In this document: positions 25,275-34,052 of the stretch, one piece after another
Numbering within the stretch: the stretch's first letter is position 1
Layout of the letters: each line of letters starts with the position of its first letter
Assembly (NCBI GenBank): GCA_002747035.1
Contig: PDRZ01000014.1
Location: 1-64,000 of the forward strand
Direction: 5' to 3'
Length of the DNA: 64,000 bases
Origin: Rhodobacterales bacterium
GTDB taxonomy: Bacteria; Pseudomonadota; Alphaproteobacteria; Rhodobacterales; Rhodobacteraceae
Program-made: the position numbers and the translations under genes
The notes under the pieces: model-generated
The model's database searches: none
What the model was told of the DNA's origin: nothing
The model's input: only the letters and a program-made list of their open reading frames with translations

Positions 25275-25363
25275 TTGGACACGCTGGCTTGATTTGAATA
25301 TGAGCCACGGACACCCGGAAACGCGGGGCATTTGCCCCTCCTGAAATCTGCGCCCTTCGGGGC
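25275..25363 (+). promoter_or_regulatory. possible promoter and structured leader of rpmF
   Basis: TTGGAC (25275-25280) with TATGAG (25299-25304) at 18-base spacing is a fair promoter. Downstream, two small hairpins lie in the untranslated leader: GGGGC-ATTT-GCCCC (25325-25338) and GCCC-TTCG-GGGC (25352-25363, a very stable UUCG tetraloop). The second ends 25 bases before the rpmF ATG. Such a leader could serve ribosomal-protein feedback, but that is inference. Confidence 0.4.
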
Positions 25364-25387
25364 TGCTCTGTAATCTGAGGTTGCGAC

Positions 25388-25594
25388 ATGGCTGTCCAGC
25401 AGAACAAAGTTTCGAAATCGCGCCGCAACAACCGCCGCGCACATGATGCGCTGGTTGCGGCAAACCCCAACGAATGCGACAACTGCGGTGAACTGAAACG
25501 CCCCCACCACGTCTGCCCGTCCTGTGGCCATTATGACGACCGCGAAGTTGTCGCCATGGCTGACGAAGTTGATCTGGACGAAGACGCGGCCTAA
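25388..25594 (+). CDS. rpmF: 50S ribosomal protein L32
   Basis: This 68-residue protein starts [20 protein letters not shown], the standard L32 opening with basic RNA-binding residues. It carries a zinc-ribbon with Cys pairs in [20 protein letters not shown], so it is the C+ (zinc-binding) form, and ends with an acidic tail of alphaproteobacterial type. It lies in the classic yceD-rpmF-plsX-fabH order that couples ribosome and membrane lipid synthesis. Twenty-six bases separate it from plsX. Confidence 0.98.
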   Translation: MAVQQNKVSKSRRNNRRAHDALVAANPNECDNCGELKRPHHVCPSCGHYDDREVVAMADEVDLDEDAA

Positions 25595-25620
25595 GGCCCG
25601 TTGTTTAGGTCGTCAGACGC

Positions 25621-26796
25621 ATGACCGGATCCCAGGATACCGCCAAGGATACCGATCCCACGGCCACTGGATCCGGCGCGTCGGCCCGTGAACGCATTGT
25701 TATTTCGGTTGACGCCATGGGTGGCGATCAGGGACCGGCGGCTGTTGTCGCCGGTTGTTCGCTTTCGGCCAGGAAAAACCCGAATATCGGGTTCATTCTG
25801 CACGGACCGGAACCCAGGCTGAAAAAGCTGGTCGCCCGCAAAAAGCATCTGACGGGCCGGGTCGAGATTCGTGACGCCGAAGACGTGGTCACGATGGAGG
25901 ACAAACCCAGTCAGGTGATCCGCACCGGGCGCAAAACCTCCATGTGGTCGGCGCTGGAAAGCGTGCGGTCGGGCGAAGCAACGGTGTGTGTCTCCTGTGG
26001 CAACACCGGGGCGTTGATGGCGATGTCGGTGATCCGCCTGCGCAAACTGCCCGGTGTATACCGCCCCGCCATTGCCGTGCTCTGGCCTTCGCGCAACCCG
26101 CAGGGGTTCAACGTGATGCTGGATGCGGGCGCAGATATCAAGGCCGACGAACGCGACCTTCTGCAATATGCGCTCATGGGGGCGTCTTACGCGCGCAACG
26201 GGCTGGCTCTGGATCGTCCCCGCGTTGGCCTGCTCAATGTCGGAACCGAAGAATTCAAGGGCCGGTCCGAGTTGAAAGACGCCAATGACCTGATCGCCAA
26301 AAACGCCATCGCCGCAGACTTTGACTATGTCGGTTTTGTCGAAGGCGGTGATATTCCGGGCGACCGCTGTGACGTGATCGTCACCGACGGGTTTACCGGC
26401 AACATCGCGCTCAAAACCGGCGAAGGGACCGCCTCGCTGATCGGGGATTTCCTGCGCGAGGCGTTCAATTATACCCCCCTGTCGAAATTGGCCGCGATGC
26501 TGGCCTATACCTCGCTGAACCGCCTGCGCAAACGGATTGATCCGCGCCGGGTGAATGGCGGCGTTTTTCTGGGGCTCAACGGAACCGTGGTAAAATCCCA
26601 TGGCGGAGCTGATTCCACGGGCATTTCCGCCGCTGTGAAACTGGCCTGCCAACTCGCGGAAAATAACTTCTCCCAACGGCTTGCCGCCCGCGTTGCGGCG
26701 GCGACCATGTCACCGGCGGACGAAGACGACGGCGAAGGCGATGACACCACCGAACCCCGGGCGATTTCCCAAAACCAACAAGGAAAGCAAAGCTGA
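25621..26796 (+). CDS. plsX: phosphate acyltransferase PlsX
   Basis: This 391-residue peripheral membrane enzyme makes acyl-phosphate from acyl-ACP for phospholipid synthesis. Recognisable blocks are ISVDAMGGDQGPAAVVAGC, VRSGEATVCVSCGNTGALMA, NPQGFNVMLDAGADIKADER, GLLNVGTEEFKGRSELKDAN, YVGFVEGGDIPGDRCDVIVT and DGFTGNIALKTGEGTASL. An acidic tail of about 30 residues follows the domain. Its TGA overlaps the fabH ATG (TGATG), which suggests coupled translation. Start at ATG 25621; the ribosome binding site is weak (TTAGGTCGTC). Confidence 0.97.
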   Translation: MTGSQDTAKDTDPTATGSGASARERIVISVDAMGGDQGPAAVVAGCSLSARKNPNIGFILHGPEPRLKKLVARKKHLTGRVEIRDAEDVVTMEDKPSQVIRTGRKTSMWSALESVRSGEATVCVSCGNTGALMAMSVIRLRKLPGVYRPAIAVLWPSRNPQGFNVMLDAGADIKADERDLLQYALMGASYARNGLALDRPRVGLLNVGTEEFKGRSELKDANDLIAKNAIAADFDYVGFVEGGDIPGDRCDVIVTDGFTGNIALKTGEGTASLIGDFLREAFNYTPLSKLAAMLAYTSLNRLRKRIDPRRVNGGVFLGLNGTVVKSHGGADSTGISAAVKLACQLAENNFSQRLAARVAAATMSPADEDDGEGDDTTEPRAISQNQQGKQS

Positions 26797-27770
26797 TGGT
26801 CACGCGCGCAGTGGTACAGGGAATCGGTCATTACCTCCCCGAGCGCGTGGTTGAAAACGCCGAATTCGAAGCCACTCTCGACACAACCGACGAATGGATT
26901 CGCACGCGATCTGGCATCGAACGCCGCCACTTTGCAGCCGAGGGACAGACCACCTCGCAACTGGCCGTGATCGCGGCGCAACGGGCGCTGGCGGATGCCG
27001 GGCTTGTTGCCGATGACATCGACGCCATCGTCCTGGCGACCTCTACGCCGGACCTGACCTTTCCTTCCGTGGCCACCATGGTGCAATCCGGGCTGGGCAT
27101 GACCCGTGGCTTTGGGTTTGATGTTCAGGCGGTCTGTGCCGGGTTTATCTTTGCTCTGACCAACGCCAACGCGCTGATCCTGTCGGGACAGGCGCGGCGG
27201 GTTCTGGTGATCGGCGCGGAAACCTTTTCGCGGATCATGGACTGGACCGACCGGGCCACCTGTGTGCTGTTCGGTGACGGTGCCGGGGCGCTTGTTCTGG
27301 CCGCCGAAGAGGGCGAAGGTTCCACCGATGACCGGGGTATCCTGTCGGCGGATCTCAATTCCGACGGGCGCTATCGTGACATGCTTTATGTGGATGGCGG
27401 CGTGTCCTCGACCGGCACTTCGGGGAAACTGCGAATGCAGGGAAACCCCCTGTTTCGTCAGGCAGTTAGCAAGCTGTCCTCAACCGCCCAAACCGCGCTG
27501 GACAAGATTGGCCTGACCGATGATTACGTGGATTGGATCGTGCCGCATCAGGCCAATATCCGCATCATCGAAGGCACCGCCAGGAAGATGGGCGTGCCTA
27601 TGGAGCGCGTGATTGTCACCGTTCAGAATCATGGCAACACCTCCGCCGCCTCAATCCCGCTGGCGCTGGCCGTCGGGGTGGAACAGGGCAAGGTGAAACC
27701 TGGCGATCTGATCGTGACCGAAGCCATCGGCGGCGGGCTGGCCTGGGGTGCCGTGGCGCTGCGCTGGTAA
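26796..27770 (+). CDS. fabH: 3-oxoacyl-ACP synthase III
   Basis: This 324-residue KAS III condenses acetyl-CoA with malonyl-ACP to start fatty acid synthesis. The catalytic triad is visible. Cys lies in FGFDVQAVCAGFIFALTNAN (about residue 113), His in VDWIVPHQANIRIIEG (about 251), and Asn in ITVQNHGNTSAASIPLALA-type context near 281. The N-terminal TTDEWIRTRSGIERRHFA and ATSTPDLTFPS are also typical. It overlaps plsX by one base. About 140 bases separate it from ihfA, where a separate promoter may lie (TTGACT at about 27858). Confidence 0.97.
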   Translation: MVTRAVVQGIGHYLPERVVENAEFEATLDTTDEWIRTRSGIERRHFAAEGQTTSQLAVIAAQRALADAGLVADDIDAIVLATSTPDLTFPSVATMVQSGLGMTRGFGFDVQAVCAGFIFALTNANALILSGQARRVLVIGAETFSRIMDWTDRATCVLFGDGAGALVLAAEEGEGSTDDRGILSADLNSDGRYRDMLYVDGGVSSTGTSGKLRMQGNPLFRQAVSKLSSTAQTALDKIGLTDDYVDWIVPHQANIRIIEGTARKMGVPMERVIVTVQNHGNTSAASIPLALAVGVEQGKVKPGDLIVTEAIGGGLAWGAVALRW

Positions 27771-27909
27771 TCCTGCGGCGGCGCATGATTGCCCTTCACC
27801 AACCGTCGCACCCCCAAGCGTATTTTCACTTAAACCCACGTTCCCAAGTCATTGATATTGACTCGGAAATTCCCTTGCCCCTATGGTTGCAGAAAACAGG
27901 GGGACGATG

Positions 27910-28212
27910 ATGAGTGAAAAGACGCTGACCCGCATGGATCTAAGCGAAGCCGTGTTCCGCGAAGTGGGCCTGTCCCGCAACGACAGCGCGCAGCTTGTTG
28001 AAAGTGTACTGCAACATATGTCCGATGCGTTGGCCCAGGGGGAACAGGTCAAGATTTCGTCCTTTGGCACCTTCTCGGTTCGGGAAAAGGCCGCACGTGT
28101 GGGGCGCAATCCCAAAACGGGACAGGAAGTCCCGATCAACCCCCGCCGGGTGCTGACTTTCCGGCCCTCGCACCTGATGAAAGAACGCGTCGCATCGGGC
28201 AACAAACGCTAA
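27910..28212 (+). CDS. ihfA: integration host factor subunit alpha
   Basis: This 100-residue HU/IHF-family protein bends DNA as a heterodimer with IhfB. The opening [20 protein letters not shown] is typical of alphaproteobacterial IhfA. The DNA-binding arm [20 protein letters not shown] carries the intercalating Pro in its usual context. Two ATGs in tandem (27907, 27910) follow CAGGGGGACG; I prefer the second for spacing. A TTGACT-17-CTATGG pair just upstream could be its promoter. It is followed at 15 bases by the merR-type gene, a conserved pair. Confidence 0.95.
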   Translation: MSEKTLTRMDLSEAVFREVGLSRNDSAQLVESVLQHMSDALAQGEQVKISSFGTFSVREKAARVGRNPKTGQEVPINPRRVLTFRPSHLMKERVASGNKR

Positions 28213-28227
28213 GAAGGAGCGCGCGGC

Positions 28228-29595
28228 ATGGCCAAATCCGCCGACGCTTTCCGAACCATCAGCGAAGTTGCTGACTGGTTGGAACTGCCTACCCATGTGC
28301 TGCGCTTCTGGGAAAGCAAATTCACCCAGGTGAAGCCCGTCAAACGTGCAGGCGGGCGGCGCTATTACCGCCCTGCGGATATGGAGCTTCTGGGCGGTAT
28401 CAAGAAGCTGTTGCATGACGATGGGATGACCATCAAGGGCGTGCAGAAAATCCTTCGTGAACAGGGTGTTAAACACGTGGCGGCGATGTCACCCCCGATG
28501 ATCGGAGAGGGGGAACCAGAGCAGACAGAGGTGATCGGGGCCAACGGCAAGCCCATCGAAATCGCTGAAGTTGCCACACCAGACAGCGATACGGTCGTCC
28601 CCTTTCATCGCGAACCCCTGCCCGAAAGCAGACCGGAACAGCCCGACCCAACTGACGCGCCCACCTCTTCCGACCTCCCTCCGGGAATCGAAGGGAGACC
28701 GGCCAAGGACACTTCGGTGTTCGAGGATTTCGCGGGCACAGAGACAGGCGCCGAGACCGCGCCGGAACCAGAGCTGCTGGCGGATCCTGAACCAGATCCC
28801 GAACCAGAGGTCACCCAGCCCCCCGAGGACGAGCCGACCGGCGTGGACGCCCCCGCGACACCCGACACCGTCCCCCCAATGGTGGACGAGACGGTTCTGG
28901 ACGAGACCGACGCCCCAGACAGCCCACCCGCCGAACCGGAAGAGGCCTCGGCCCCCGTAGCCGTGCAAACCGCGAACACAGAGGATACCGATTCTCCGGA
29001 TACTGTGCCAGCGGCACCCGATGCGTCGGAATCAGCTGCCACTCCCGCCCCCGAGGCGACAGATGACGCCGAGCCAGACCCCCAGGCAGACCCTCACCCG
29101 GCCCCGGATGCGCCTCTCGCGCCGGAAACCGCCCCGGATGTCGCCCCAGAGCCATCCGCCAGCCTGCCGTCCTTCCTTGCCCAACCCCGTTCGCACTCCG
29201 AAGCCCCCCAAGAGGACCTTAAGACAGAATCTGAGCCCGAAGACACCGAAACAGAACCGGCTGAACCGCAGAGCGCACAGGATCAGGTCTCTTCTCCACC
29301 CGCAGAATCCCCGGCAGAGATTGAAACTTCCCCGGCGACAGATACAGACCAGGGCACAGAACCAGACACAGAAACGGTGCCGGTTTCCGCCGAACCGTCA
29401 GAACCCGCGCCTGTCCCTGAACCGGCCGCGCCAAAACCGCTGAATGTGGATGTCCCTGACGATCCGGCGGATGACGCATTGCCCGCCACACCCGGTGTTT
29501 TGCACCATCTGGCCAAATCGCCAACGCTGGATGAGGCGGAGAAAACGCAACTGGCAACGCTGTTTGCGCAACTCCGCGCTTTTGAACCCAACTGA
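28228..29595 (+). CDS. MerR-type regulator with a very long acidic, Pro-rich tail
   Basis: Of 455 residues, only the first 90 or so form a MerR winged helix ([59 protein letters not shown]). About 320 residues of Glu/Asp/Pro/Ala/Thr-rich, apparently disordered sequence follow, and then a short helix, [20 protein letters not shown], at the very C-terminus. The HTH is the alphaproteobacterial type that routinely follows ihfA. No effector-binding domain or Cys sensor is visible. AAGGAG precedes ATG 28228. Its targets are unknown. The tail is far longer than the few dozen residues I would expect after a MerR HTH. Confidence 0.9.
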   Translation: MAKSADAFRTISEVADWLELPTHVLRFWESKFTQVKPVKRAGGRRYYRPADMELLGGIKKLLHDDGMTIKGVQKILREQGVKHVAAMSPPMIGEGEPEQTEVIGANGKPIEIAEVATPDSDTVVPFHREPLPESRPEQPDPTDAPTSSDLPPGIEGRPAKDTSVFEDFAGTETGAETAPEPELLADPEPDPEPEVTQPPEDEPTGVDAPATPDTVPPMVDETVLDETDAPDSPPAEPEEASAPVAVQTANTEDTDSPDTVPAAPDASESAATPAPEATDDAEPDPQADPHPAPDAPLAPETAPDVAPEPSASLPSFLAQPRSHSEAPQEDLKTESEPEDTETEPAEPQSAQDQVSSPPAESPAEIETSPATDTDQGTEPDTETVPVSAEPSEPAPVPEPAAPKPLNVDVPDDPADDALPATPGVLHHLAKSPTLDEAEKTQLATLFAQLRAFEPN

Positions 29596-29598
29596 ACC

Positions 29599-29620
29599 CG
29601 GCGGATATTATCTGCCGCCG
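29599..29620 (+). terminator. hairpin after the merR-type gene
   Basis: CGGCGG (29599-29604) pairs with CCGCCG (29615-29620) three bases after the stop. GTTTT follows nine bases on. It is a plausible end for the ihfA-merR transcript. Just downstream TTGCCCTCATG occurs twice in tandem. Confidence 0.45.
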
Positions 29621-29713
29621 CCCTGTCGTTTTGCCCTCATGTTGCCCTCATGGCGAAAAAGCTGAAAAAACCTCTTGCCCCTGCCCGTAAAACCGCTATG
29701 AAATCCCAATCGT

Positions 29714-29790
29714 CGGGCTATGGCGCAGCCTGGTAGCGCGTCCGTCTGGGGGACGGAAGGTCGCAGGTTCGAGTCCTGCTAGCCCGACCA
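29714..29790 (+). tRNA. tRNA-Pro (anticodon GGG)
   Basis: The 77-base gene starts CGGGCTATGGCGCAGCCTGG and ends GGTTCGAGTCC, TGC, TAGCCCG, A and an encoded CCA. The acceptor arms CGGGCTA and TAGCCCG pair fully. The stem TCCGT/ACGGA closes the loop CTGGGGG, giving anticodon GGG. Confidence 0.97.
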
Positions 29791-30194
29791 TACTACCCCC
29801 GTTGTGGTTCCAATGGATCACGCAACACTGCTTGAAATCGCTCTACCACCCCTTCTTTCAGAACACTAAACGCCACCACCGGACCAGCCGCCGTTGTAGT
29901 CGCCCCATGACGTCCCATGACCCATAGGACGTCGGGCCGCCCGCTTTATTGTCGCTCAAACAGAAACACTCTGTTTACCCAATTATCCAAATTTGCGAGA
30001 TTTTGGCGGAAATTCCCATTTTTATCAAATCTGAAAAGTGGCAAAATTGTGGCAGCCGGGGAATCGCAACCGGGGATTAGCAAACACGGGGCCCGGACTC
30101 TCACCGCGCCCTTCCCAGCCCTTGGTCGTTTTACGAATGGAACGAGGTTCGCCTTTGTACGGCGGGTTTTGAGATCCCTTAACGGAGTACAACC
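29791..30194. other. 404-base intergenic region with a 7-bp inverted repeat
   Basis: No gene is supported. GACGTCC (29909-29915) and GGACGTC (29927-29933) form a perfect inverted repeat with an 11-base spacer. An AT-rich stretch at 29940-30050 could hold the promoter of the SGNH-PA14 gene. The region just before its ATG carries a GGAG ribosome binding site. Confidence 0.45.
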
Positions 30195-31904
30195 ATGCCA
30201 CTTTCCGCAAGCCAGTATTTCTTTGGTAATTCACTCGTGAATTTCATCGGCACGTCCAACTATTCCAACGTCCCCTATTGGATGGGGCAACTGGCCTCTC
30301 ATGCCGGGCATTCCTATGCGGCAGATGGGGAATACGGGTTCCTGCGTGAGTTTGCTGACCGCCCCGCGCCGCTGGATCAGTGGGGATTTGACGGGGTCAA
30401 CAGCCATTGGAACAGCGAAACCGAAAGCTTTGCGGATGTCAGCTTTGACATGGTGGCGATCACACCGGCGAATTTCCTTCAGGACCAGACACCGGACAGC
30501 AACTATTACGGGGATGACCGTTCGCCGCTGGACGCGGTGTTGACCCAGGTTGATGAAATCGCGATCGCACAGCCGACCGCCCAGATCGTGATCTACGAAG
30601 GCTGGGCGGATATGGGTCCCCTTGCCGCCGGGTTCCCGCCGACCGAGGCCGAGCTGGACGCCTTTCACGACTATAACATGGGCGATTATCACGATTGGTA
30701 CGTAGATCTTGTGGCCCAGGTGAACGCCGCCGATCCGGACGCGGATGTTGCCTTGATCCCCGTGGCTCCGGTTCTGTCGCACCTGTTGACTGAAACCGGG
30801 CTCTCGGCGCTGGAGGCTGAAGACCTGTATGTGGATGATGCGCCCCACGGCACGGACACGCTTTATTTTCTGGCCAGCCTGACGACCTATTCCACGCTGT
30901 ATGGCGAAGCCGCGCCAGCCGATTTCCCCGTTCCGGCCTCCGTCCATCCGTTGGTGGCGGAGCTTCTGCCCGAGCTTGTGGACGAAGTGCATGAGCAGGT
31001 GTCGGTTTGGAGCGATATTGATTTCCAGCCGGAGCCGGAACCCGAACCTCAGCCGGAACCCGAGCCAGAACCAGAGCCCGAGCCGGAACCTCAGCCCGAG
31101 CCAGAACCGGAGCCCGAACCTGAACCTCAGCCCGAACCTGAACCTGAACCTGAACCTGAACCTCAGCCGGAACCGGAGCCAGAACCTCAGCCCGAGCCTC
31201 AGCCGGAACCGGAGCCCGAGCCCGATACCGGACAGTTCAACGCCAGCTACTTCACTCTTGATCCAACGATCACAACGCTGGACAAGGTGGATTTCACGCA
31301 ACCCGAAACCGCCACTGGTCAGTTGAGCGAGTTGCAGTATTTCGACGAAACCGGCAGCTTCTGGGACGGCGGAAGCACCAACCACTTTGCCGCGATCTAC
31401 ACCAAGACACTCACCACCGATCAGGACGCAACCTATCGTTTCGACATCACCGCCGATGACGGTGCCGCGCTATACGTGGACGGGGACCTGGTGCTTGAAA
31501 ACAACGGCCCAAGCTATGGCGAACTGATGAGCACCGAACTGTGCCTGCCTGCCGGTGACCACTCTCTTGAGCTTCGCTATTTCGAATATGCCGGGGAACA
31601 GACATTGATGTTTGACATGACTGAGGTGGATGCCCTCGACGATACGTCTGACGTGCCGCCCAACAAACCCGACACACCGTCGGACTGTGTGGAGACCCCC
31701 GGCTTGGTGAAGCCTCTGCGCCCGGACAACCTTTGTGATACGGCGGGAGGTGAGGGCACAGTTGATGCTGACACGCCTCCGGGCGATCTCACCCCGGCCG
31801 AGGCTCTGATGCTTGTACTGGGTCTGTCGCGCGACGACTTGCCCTCCGAGTGTCGAGACGAGGACGAAGAGCCAACCGTCGACGACCTCCTTGGCTGGCT
31901 CTAA
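30195..31904 (+). CDS. SGNH-hydrolase-like protein with Pro/Glu linker and PA14 domain
   Basis: This 569-residue protein has three parts. Residues 1-260 resemble SGNH/GDSL proteins: the Ser block [12 protein letters not shown] at 8-19 and a late Asp-His block, [20 protein letters not shown]. Residues 278-343 are an uninterrupted Pro/Glu/Gln repeat linker. Residues about 346-480 form a PA14-like beta-barrel ([17 protein letters not shown]-type strands, then [20 protein letters not shown]), often carbohydrate-binding. A low-complexity acidic end follows with two Cys-containing loops. No N-terminal signal peptide is visible, which is odd for such a modular, surface-like protein; type I secretion or a missed upstream signal are options. 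GGAG precedes ATG 30195. Substrate unknown. Confidence 0.72.
   Translation: MPLSASQYFFGNSLVNFIGTSNYSNVPYWMGQLASHAGHSYAADGEYGFLREFADRPAPLDQWGFDGVNSHWNSETESFADVSFDMVAITPANFLQDQTPDSNYYGDDRSPLDAVLTQVDEIAIAQPTAQIVIYEGWADMGPLAAGFPPTEAELDAFHDYNMGDYHDWYVDLVAQVNAADPDADVALIPVAPVLSHLLTETGLSALEAEDLYVDDAPHGTDTLYFLASLTTYSTLYGEAAPADFPVPASVHPLVAELLPELVDEVHEQVSVWSDIDFQPEPEPEPQPEPEPEPEPEPEPQPEPEPEPEPEPQPEPEPEPEPEPQPEPEPEPQPEPQPEPEPEPDTGQFNASYFTLDPTITTLDKVDFTQPETATGQLSELQYFDETGSFWDGGSTNHFAAIYTKTLTTDQDATYRFDITADDGAALYVDGDLVLENNGPSYGELMSTELCLPAGDHSLELRYFEYAGEQTLMFDMTEVDALDDTSDVPPNKPDTPSDCVETPGLVKPLRPDNLCDTAGGEGTVDADTPPGDLTPAEALMLVLGLSRDDLPSECRDEDEEPTVDDLLGWL
31026..31223 (+). repeat. in-frame Pro-Glu/Pro-Gln codon repeat in the SGNH-PA14 gene
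   Basis: About 66 codons alternate Pro (CCN) with Glu or Gln (GAA, GAG, CAG) without a break, built from recurring six-base units. Any change by whole six-base units keeps the frame, so length variation between strains is likely. Confidence 0.95.
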
Positions 31905-31947
31905 GGCACGTCAAAGGCGCGTGACCTCACAGCACCCCCTTCATAAA

Positions 31948-31996
31948 CACGCCAACCTCAAAAATGGCGTGGGCACCTTCTCTTCCCGAGGTGCCC
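31948..31996 (+). terminator. two tandem hairpins after the SGNH-PA14 gene
   Basis: CACGCCA/TGGCGTG (31948-31954, 31965-31971) is followed at once by GGGCACCT/AGGTGCCC (31971-31978, 31989-31996). Both stems are perfect. They lie 45-90 bases after the stop. No T run follows. Confidence 0.55.
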
Positions 31997-32116
31997 GCGA
32001 CCTGGGTTGAGAGGCGTGAAGCAAACCTTGCAAACACGGCCTTTTTCGCTCCAATTTCGCGATTAACGCTGTTATCACGGGGCAATTCGCGATGTGCGTT
32101 GTGAGAAAGGCCTGCC

Positions 32117-33193
32117 ATGCCCGGCGTTCTGCCCAGTCAACAGCTTGAAACCCTGATCGAAACCGGTGCGATCACCGCAAAACTGCCCGTGATCCCGGAA
32201 CAGGTGCAACCCGCGTCGCTTGACCTGCGCCTTGGCACTCGGGCCTGGCGGGTGCGGGCCAGCTTTCTGGCCGGTCAGGGGCGCAGCGTGGCCGAACGGC
32301 TGCGGGATTTCGAGATGCACCAGATCGACCTGACCCAGGGCGCGGTGCTGGAAAAGGGCTGTGTCTATGTTGTCCCCTTGATGGAAAGCCTTGCCCTGCC
32401 CGACGGGATTCAGGCGGTGGCCAATGCCAAATCCTCGACCGGGCGGCTTGACCTTCTGACCCGCACCATCACCGATGGCGGGGAAGAGTTCGACCGCATC
32501 GCGCCCGGCTATACGGGGCCGCTTTACGCCGAAATCTGCCCCCGTTCCTTTTCGGTTCTGGTTCGTCCGGGAATGCGGCTGAACCAAATTCGGTTCAGAG
32601 AGGGACAAGCCGCGCTTACGGATGATGAACTGACCACCCTGCACAGCCAATCCCCGCTGGTCGATGGCCCGGCGGTGATTGACGAAGGGCTGGGCTTTTC
32701 CGTGGATCTCAAACCGGCCTCCGGCGACCTTGTGGGCTATCGGGCCAAGCCCCATACGGGAGTGATCGACCTTGACCGGATCGGCGAATATGACCCGGGT
32801 GAGTATTGGGAAGAAATTCGCACGACCAGCGGTCAGATCATCCTTGATCCGGGCGCGTTCTATATTCTGGTCAGCCGCGAAGCGGTGCATATTCCCCCGG
32901 CCTATGCCGCCGAAATGGCCCCGTTTCTGGCCATGGTCGGGGAATTCCGTGTGCATTACGCGGGCTTTTTTGACCCCGGTTTCGGCCATGACTCCGCCGG
33001 CGGGGCCGGATCCCGCGGTGTTCTTGAGGTGCGCTGTCACGAAAGCCCCTTTGTTCTGGAACACGGACAGGTGGTCGGGCGGCTGGTTTACGAGCGCATG
33101 AATGCGATCCCGGAACAGCTTTACGGGGCCGACCTGAAGTCCAATTACCAGGGTCAGGGACTGAAACTTTCAAAACATTTCAAGACTGTATAG
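32117..33193 (+). CDS. dcd: 2'-deoxycytidine 5'-triphosphate deaminase, fused two-domain Dcd type
   Basis: This 358-residue protein consists of two dUTPase/Dcd-fold halves. The first has QPASLDLRLGTRAWRVRASF, ALPDGIQAVANAKSSTGRLD (the S-S-x-G-R block of Dcd proteins) and GPLYAEICPRSFSVLVRPG. The second has YILVSREAVHIPPAYAAEMA and FFDPGFGHDSAGGAGSRGVL. Dcd deaminates dCTP to dUTP, feeding dTMP synthesis. Standard Dcd has about 190 residues, so this is the double-length alphaproteobacterial form. Start at ATG 32117 after GAGAAAGGCC. It is a single gene with no operon partner. Confidence 0.88.
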   Translation: MPGVLPSQQLETLIETGAITAKLPVIPEQVQPASLDLRLGTRAWRVRASFLAGQGRSVAERLRDFEMHQIDLTQGAVLEKGCVYVVPLMESLALPDGIQAVANAKSSTGRLDLLTRTITDGGEEFDRIAPGYTGPLYAEICPRSFSVLVRPGMRLNQIRFREGQAALTDDELTTLHSQSPLVDGPAVIDEGLGFSVDLKPASGDLVGYRAKPHTGVIDLDRIGEYDPGEYWEEIRTTSGQIILDPGAFYILVSREAVHIPPAYAAEMAPFLAMVGEFRVHYAGFFDPGFGHDSAGGAGSRGVLEVRCHESPFVLEHGQVVGRLVYERMNAIPEQLYGADLKSNYQGQGLKLSKHFKTV

Positions 33194-33196
33194 CAG

Positions 33197-33408
33197 TTAC
33201 TTGAAGTTAATCCCCTCTGACAGTTCCGGGATAATCCCCACCCGCACGCCGCGGTCGATATAGGTGGACAGCGCCACATAAAGCGTTTCCGCATGACGTT
33301 GACTCAGCGTGATGTGGAAACGCCGCGCAACACAGTAGGCATGCGCACCTTCAGGATCAAACCGGTATCTCCGGTCACGGCGTGCACCTCTTCAACTTCG
33401 GGCAGCTC
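33197..33408 (-). pseudogene. Lrp/AsnC-family regulator remnant interrupted by a palindromic repeat
   Basis: Minus-strand fragments match the ligand-binding (RAM) domain of Lrp-type regulators. ELPEVEEVHAVTGDTGLIL then KVR is read from 33408 down to about 33338. The domain end, VALSTYIDRGVRVGIIPELS with EGINFK, lies at 33197-33274 and stops at TAA 33197-33199. Between them the frame is broken by the 44-base palindromic repeat (33280-33323), with loss of the middle of the domain. The N-terminal HTH is absent. This is therefore a two-piece relic. Confidence 0.72.
33280..33323. repeat. palindromic dispersed repeat, copy 1
   Basis: GCGTTTCCGCAT (33283-33294) and ATGTGGAAACGC (33312-33323) form a 12-bp stem with one mismatch around the 17-base loop GACGTTGACTCAGCGTG. 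A second copy with the same stem, same loop length and 13 of 17 identical loop bases lies at 35812-35851. This has the behaviour of a REP-like or miniature palindromic element. Confidence 0.8.
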
Positions 33409-33742
33409 AGCTCGTCACCGGCTATTTGATGCATCCCGCCGATCCCATTCTTGGATCGCTTCACGAATATCGTGGCTTGGTCCAAAGCTTCCGATTGCGC
33501 CTCGAGGGCTGCTGTTATTCGTGGGCCCTCAATGGTTGATGCGCCAGCCATCAACCCACCAATCATTGCGCCAAGAGGCCCCAATATATACCCCCGGCAA
33601 TAGCTGCTTCCTATTCATCAAGGATTTGTTGTTCATTAATCGAAATTCGTGATTCTACAAGATCAACCAAATCTTGCACCTATGTGGCTTCGCCAACAGG
33701 ACTTGAGGGGCCAGCTATAATTACGTCTCTAAAATTTGCCAT
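33409..33742 (-). pseudogene. degenerate small glycine-zipper protein
   Basis: A minus-strand ATG at 33742 overlaps the end of the membrane-protein gene by 14 bases and starts MANFRDVIIAGPSSPVGEAT. A TAG follows, then VQDLVDLVESRISINEQQIL with DE and a second TAG. After a shift at a run of five Gs comes GYILGPLGAMIGGLMAGAST followed by EGPRITAALEAQSEALDQAT. The middle is a glycine-zipper-like hydrophobic segment. Two in-frame stops and a frameshift make it a pseudogene. The family is unknown. Confidence 0.45.
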
Positions 33743-34052
33743 CCTCATGCTCCTTTTCCAGAATTCTATTAACAACCGCATGACATGCCACAGCGGATAA
33801 CAATGCTGTCACCCAAAGAGCTGGGCGAAGTAATTCTCTGGTGTCCATCAGAATATCAAGGGACGTAAGATCGAGAAAAACCCAGAACAAACCGCTATTT
33901 GGAATAAACGTAATTATCACGAAGGATAAGTAAAACTCGTATCTCTTTATCGATCGCCCAAAAATATTTACGCCCAACCTATTCAACAAAAAAGCCACGG
34001 CAATATTGGCAAATAAGAAAAACAGAACCAAGTCTGATGATATACTTTCCAC
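33729..34052 (-). CDS. small AT-rich membrane protein, unknown function
   Basis: This 107-residue protein has about three membrane helices: LVLFFLFANIAVAFLLNRLG (8-27), YEFYLSFVIITFIPNSGLFW and a third around PALWVTALLSAVACHAVV. The tail is hydrophilic. Base composition is clearly more AT-rich than the surroundings and codon use differs, a sign of recent acquisition. I recognise no family. Its 3' end overlaps the start of the degenerate glycine-zipper ORF, so the two once formed an operon. Immunity or toxin-related roles for such pairs are conceivable but not shown by the sequence. Confidence 0.55.
   Translation of the reverse strand: MESISSDLVLFFLFANIAVAFLLNRLGVNIFGRSIKRYEFYLSFVIITFIPNSGLFWVFLDLTSLDILMDTRELLRPALWVTALLSAVACHAVVNRILEKEHEDGKF

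Noticed and set aside
31026-31223. Regular repeats resembling a CRISPR array
   Set aside because: Units are six bases, in frame and coding for Pro-Glu/Gln; there are no spacers and no cas genes.
30231-31385. A 384-codon minus-strand open frame opposite the SGNH-PA14 gene
   Set aside because: It exists because the Pro/Glu repeat reads as Phe/Arg/Leu on the other strand. Composition is unnatural, there is no ribosome binding site, and the plus strand has recognisable domains.
33293-33652. Plus-strand 119-codon ORF in the AT-rich islet
   Set aside because: The minus strand carries Lrp and glycine-zipper fragments; the plus frame has no ribosome binding site and no domain pattern.
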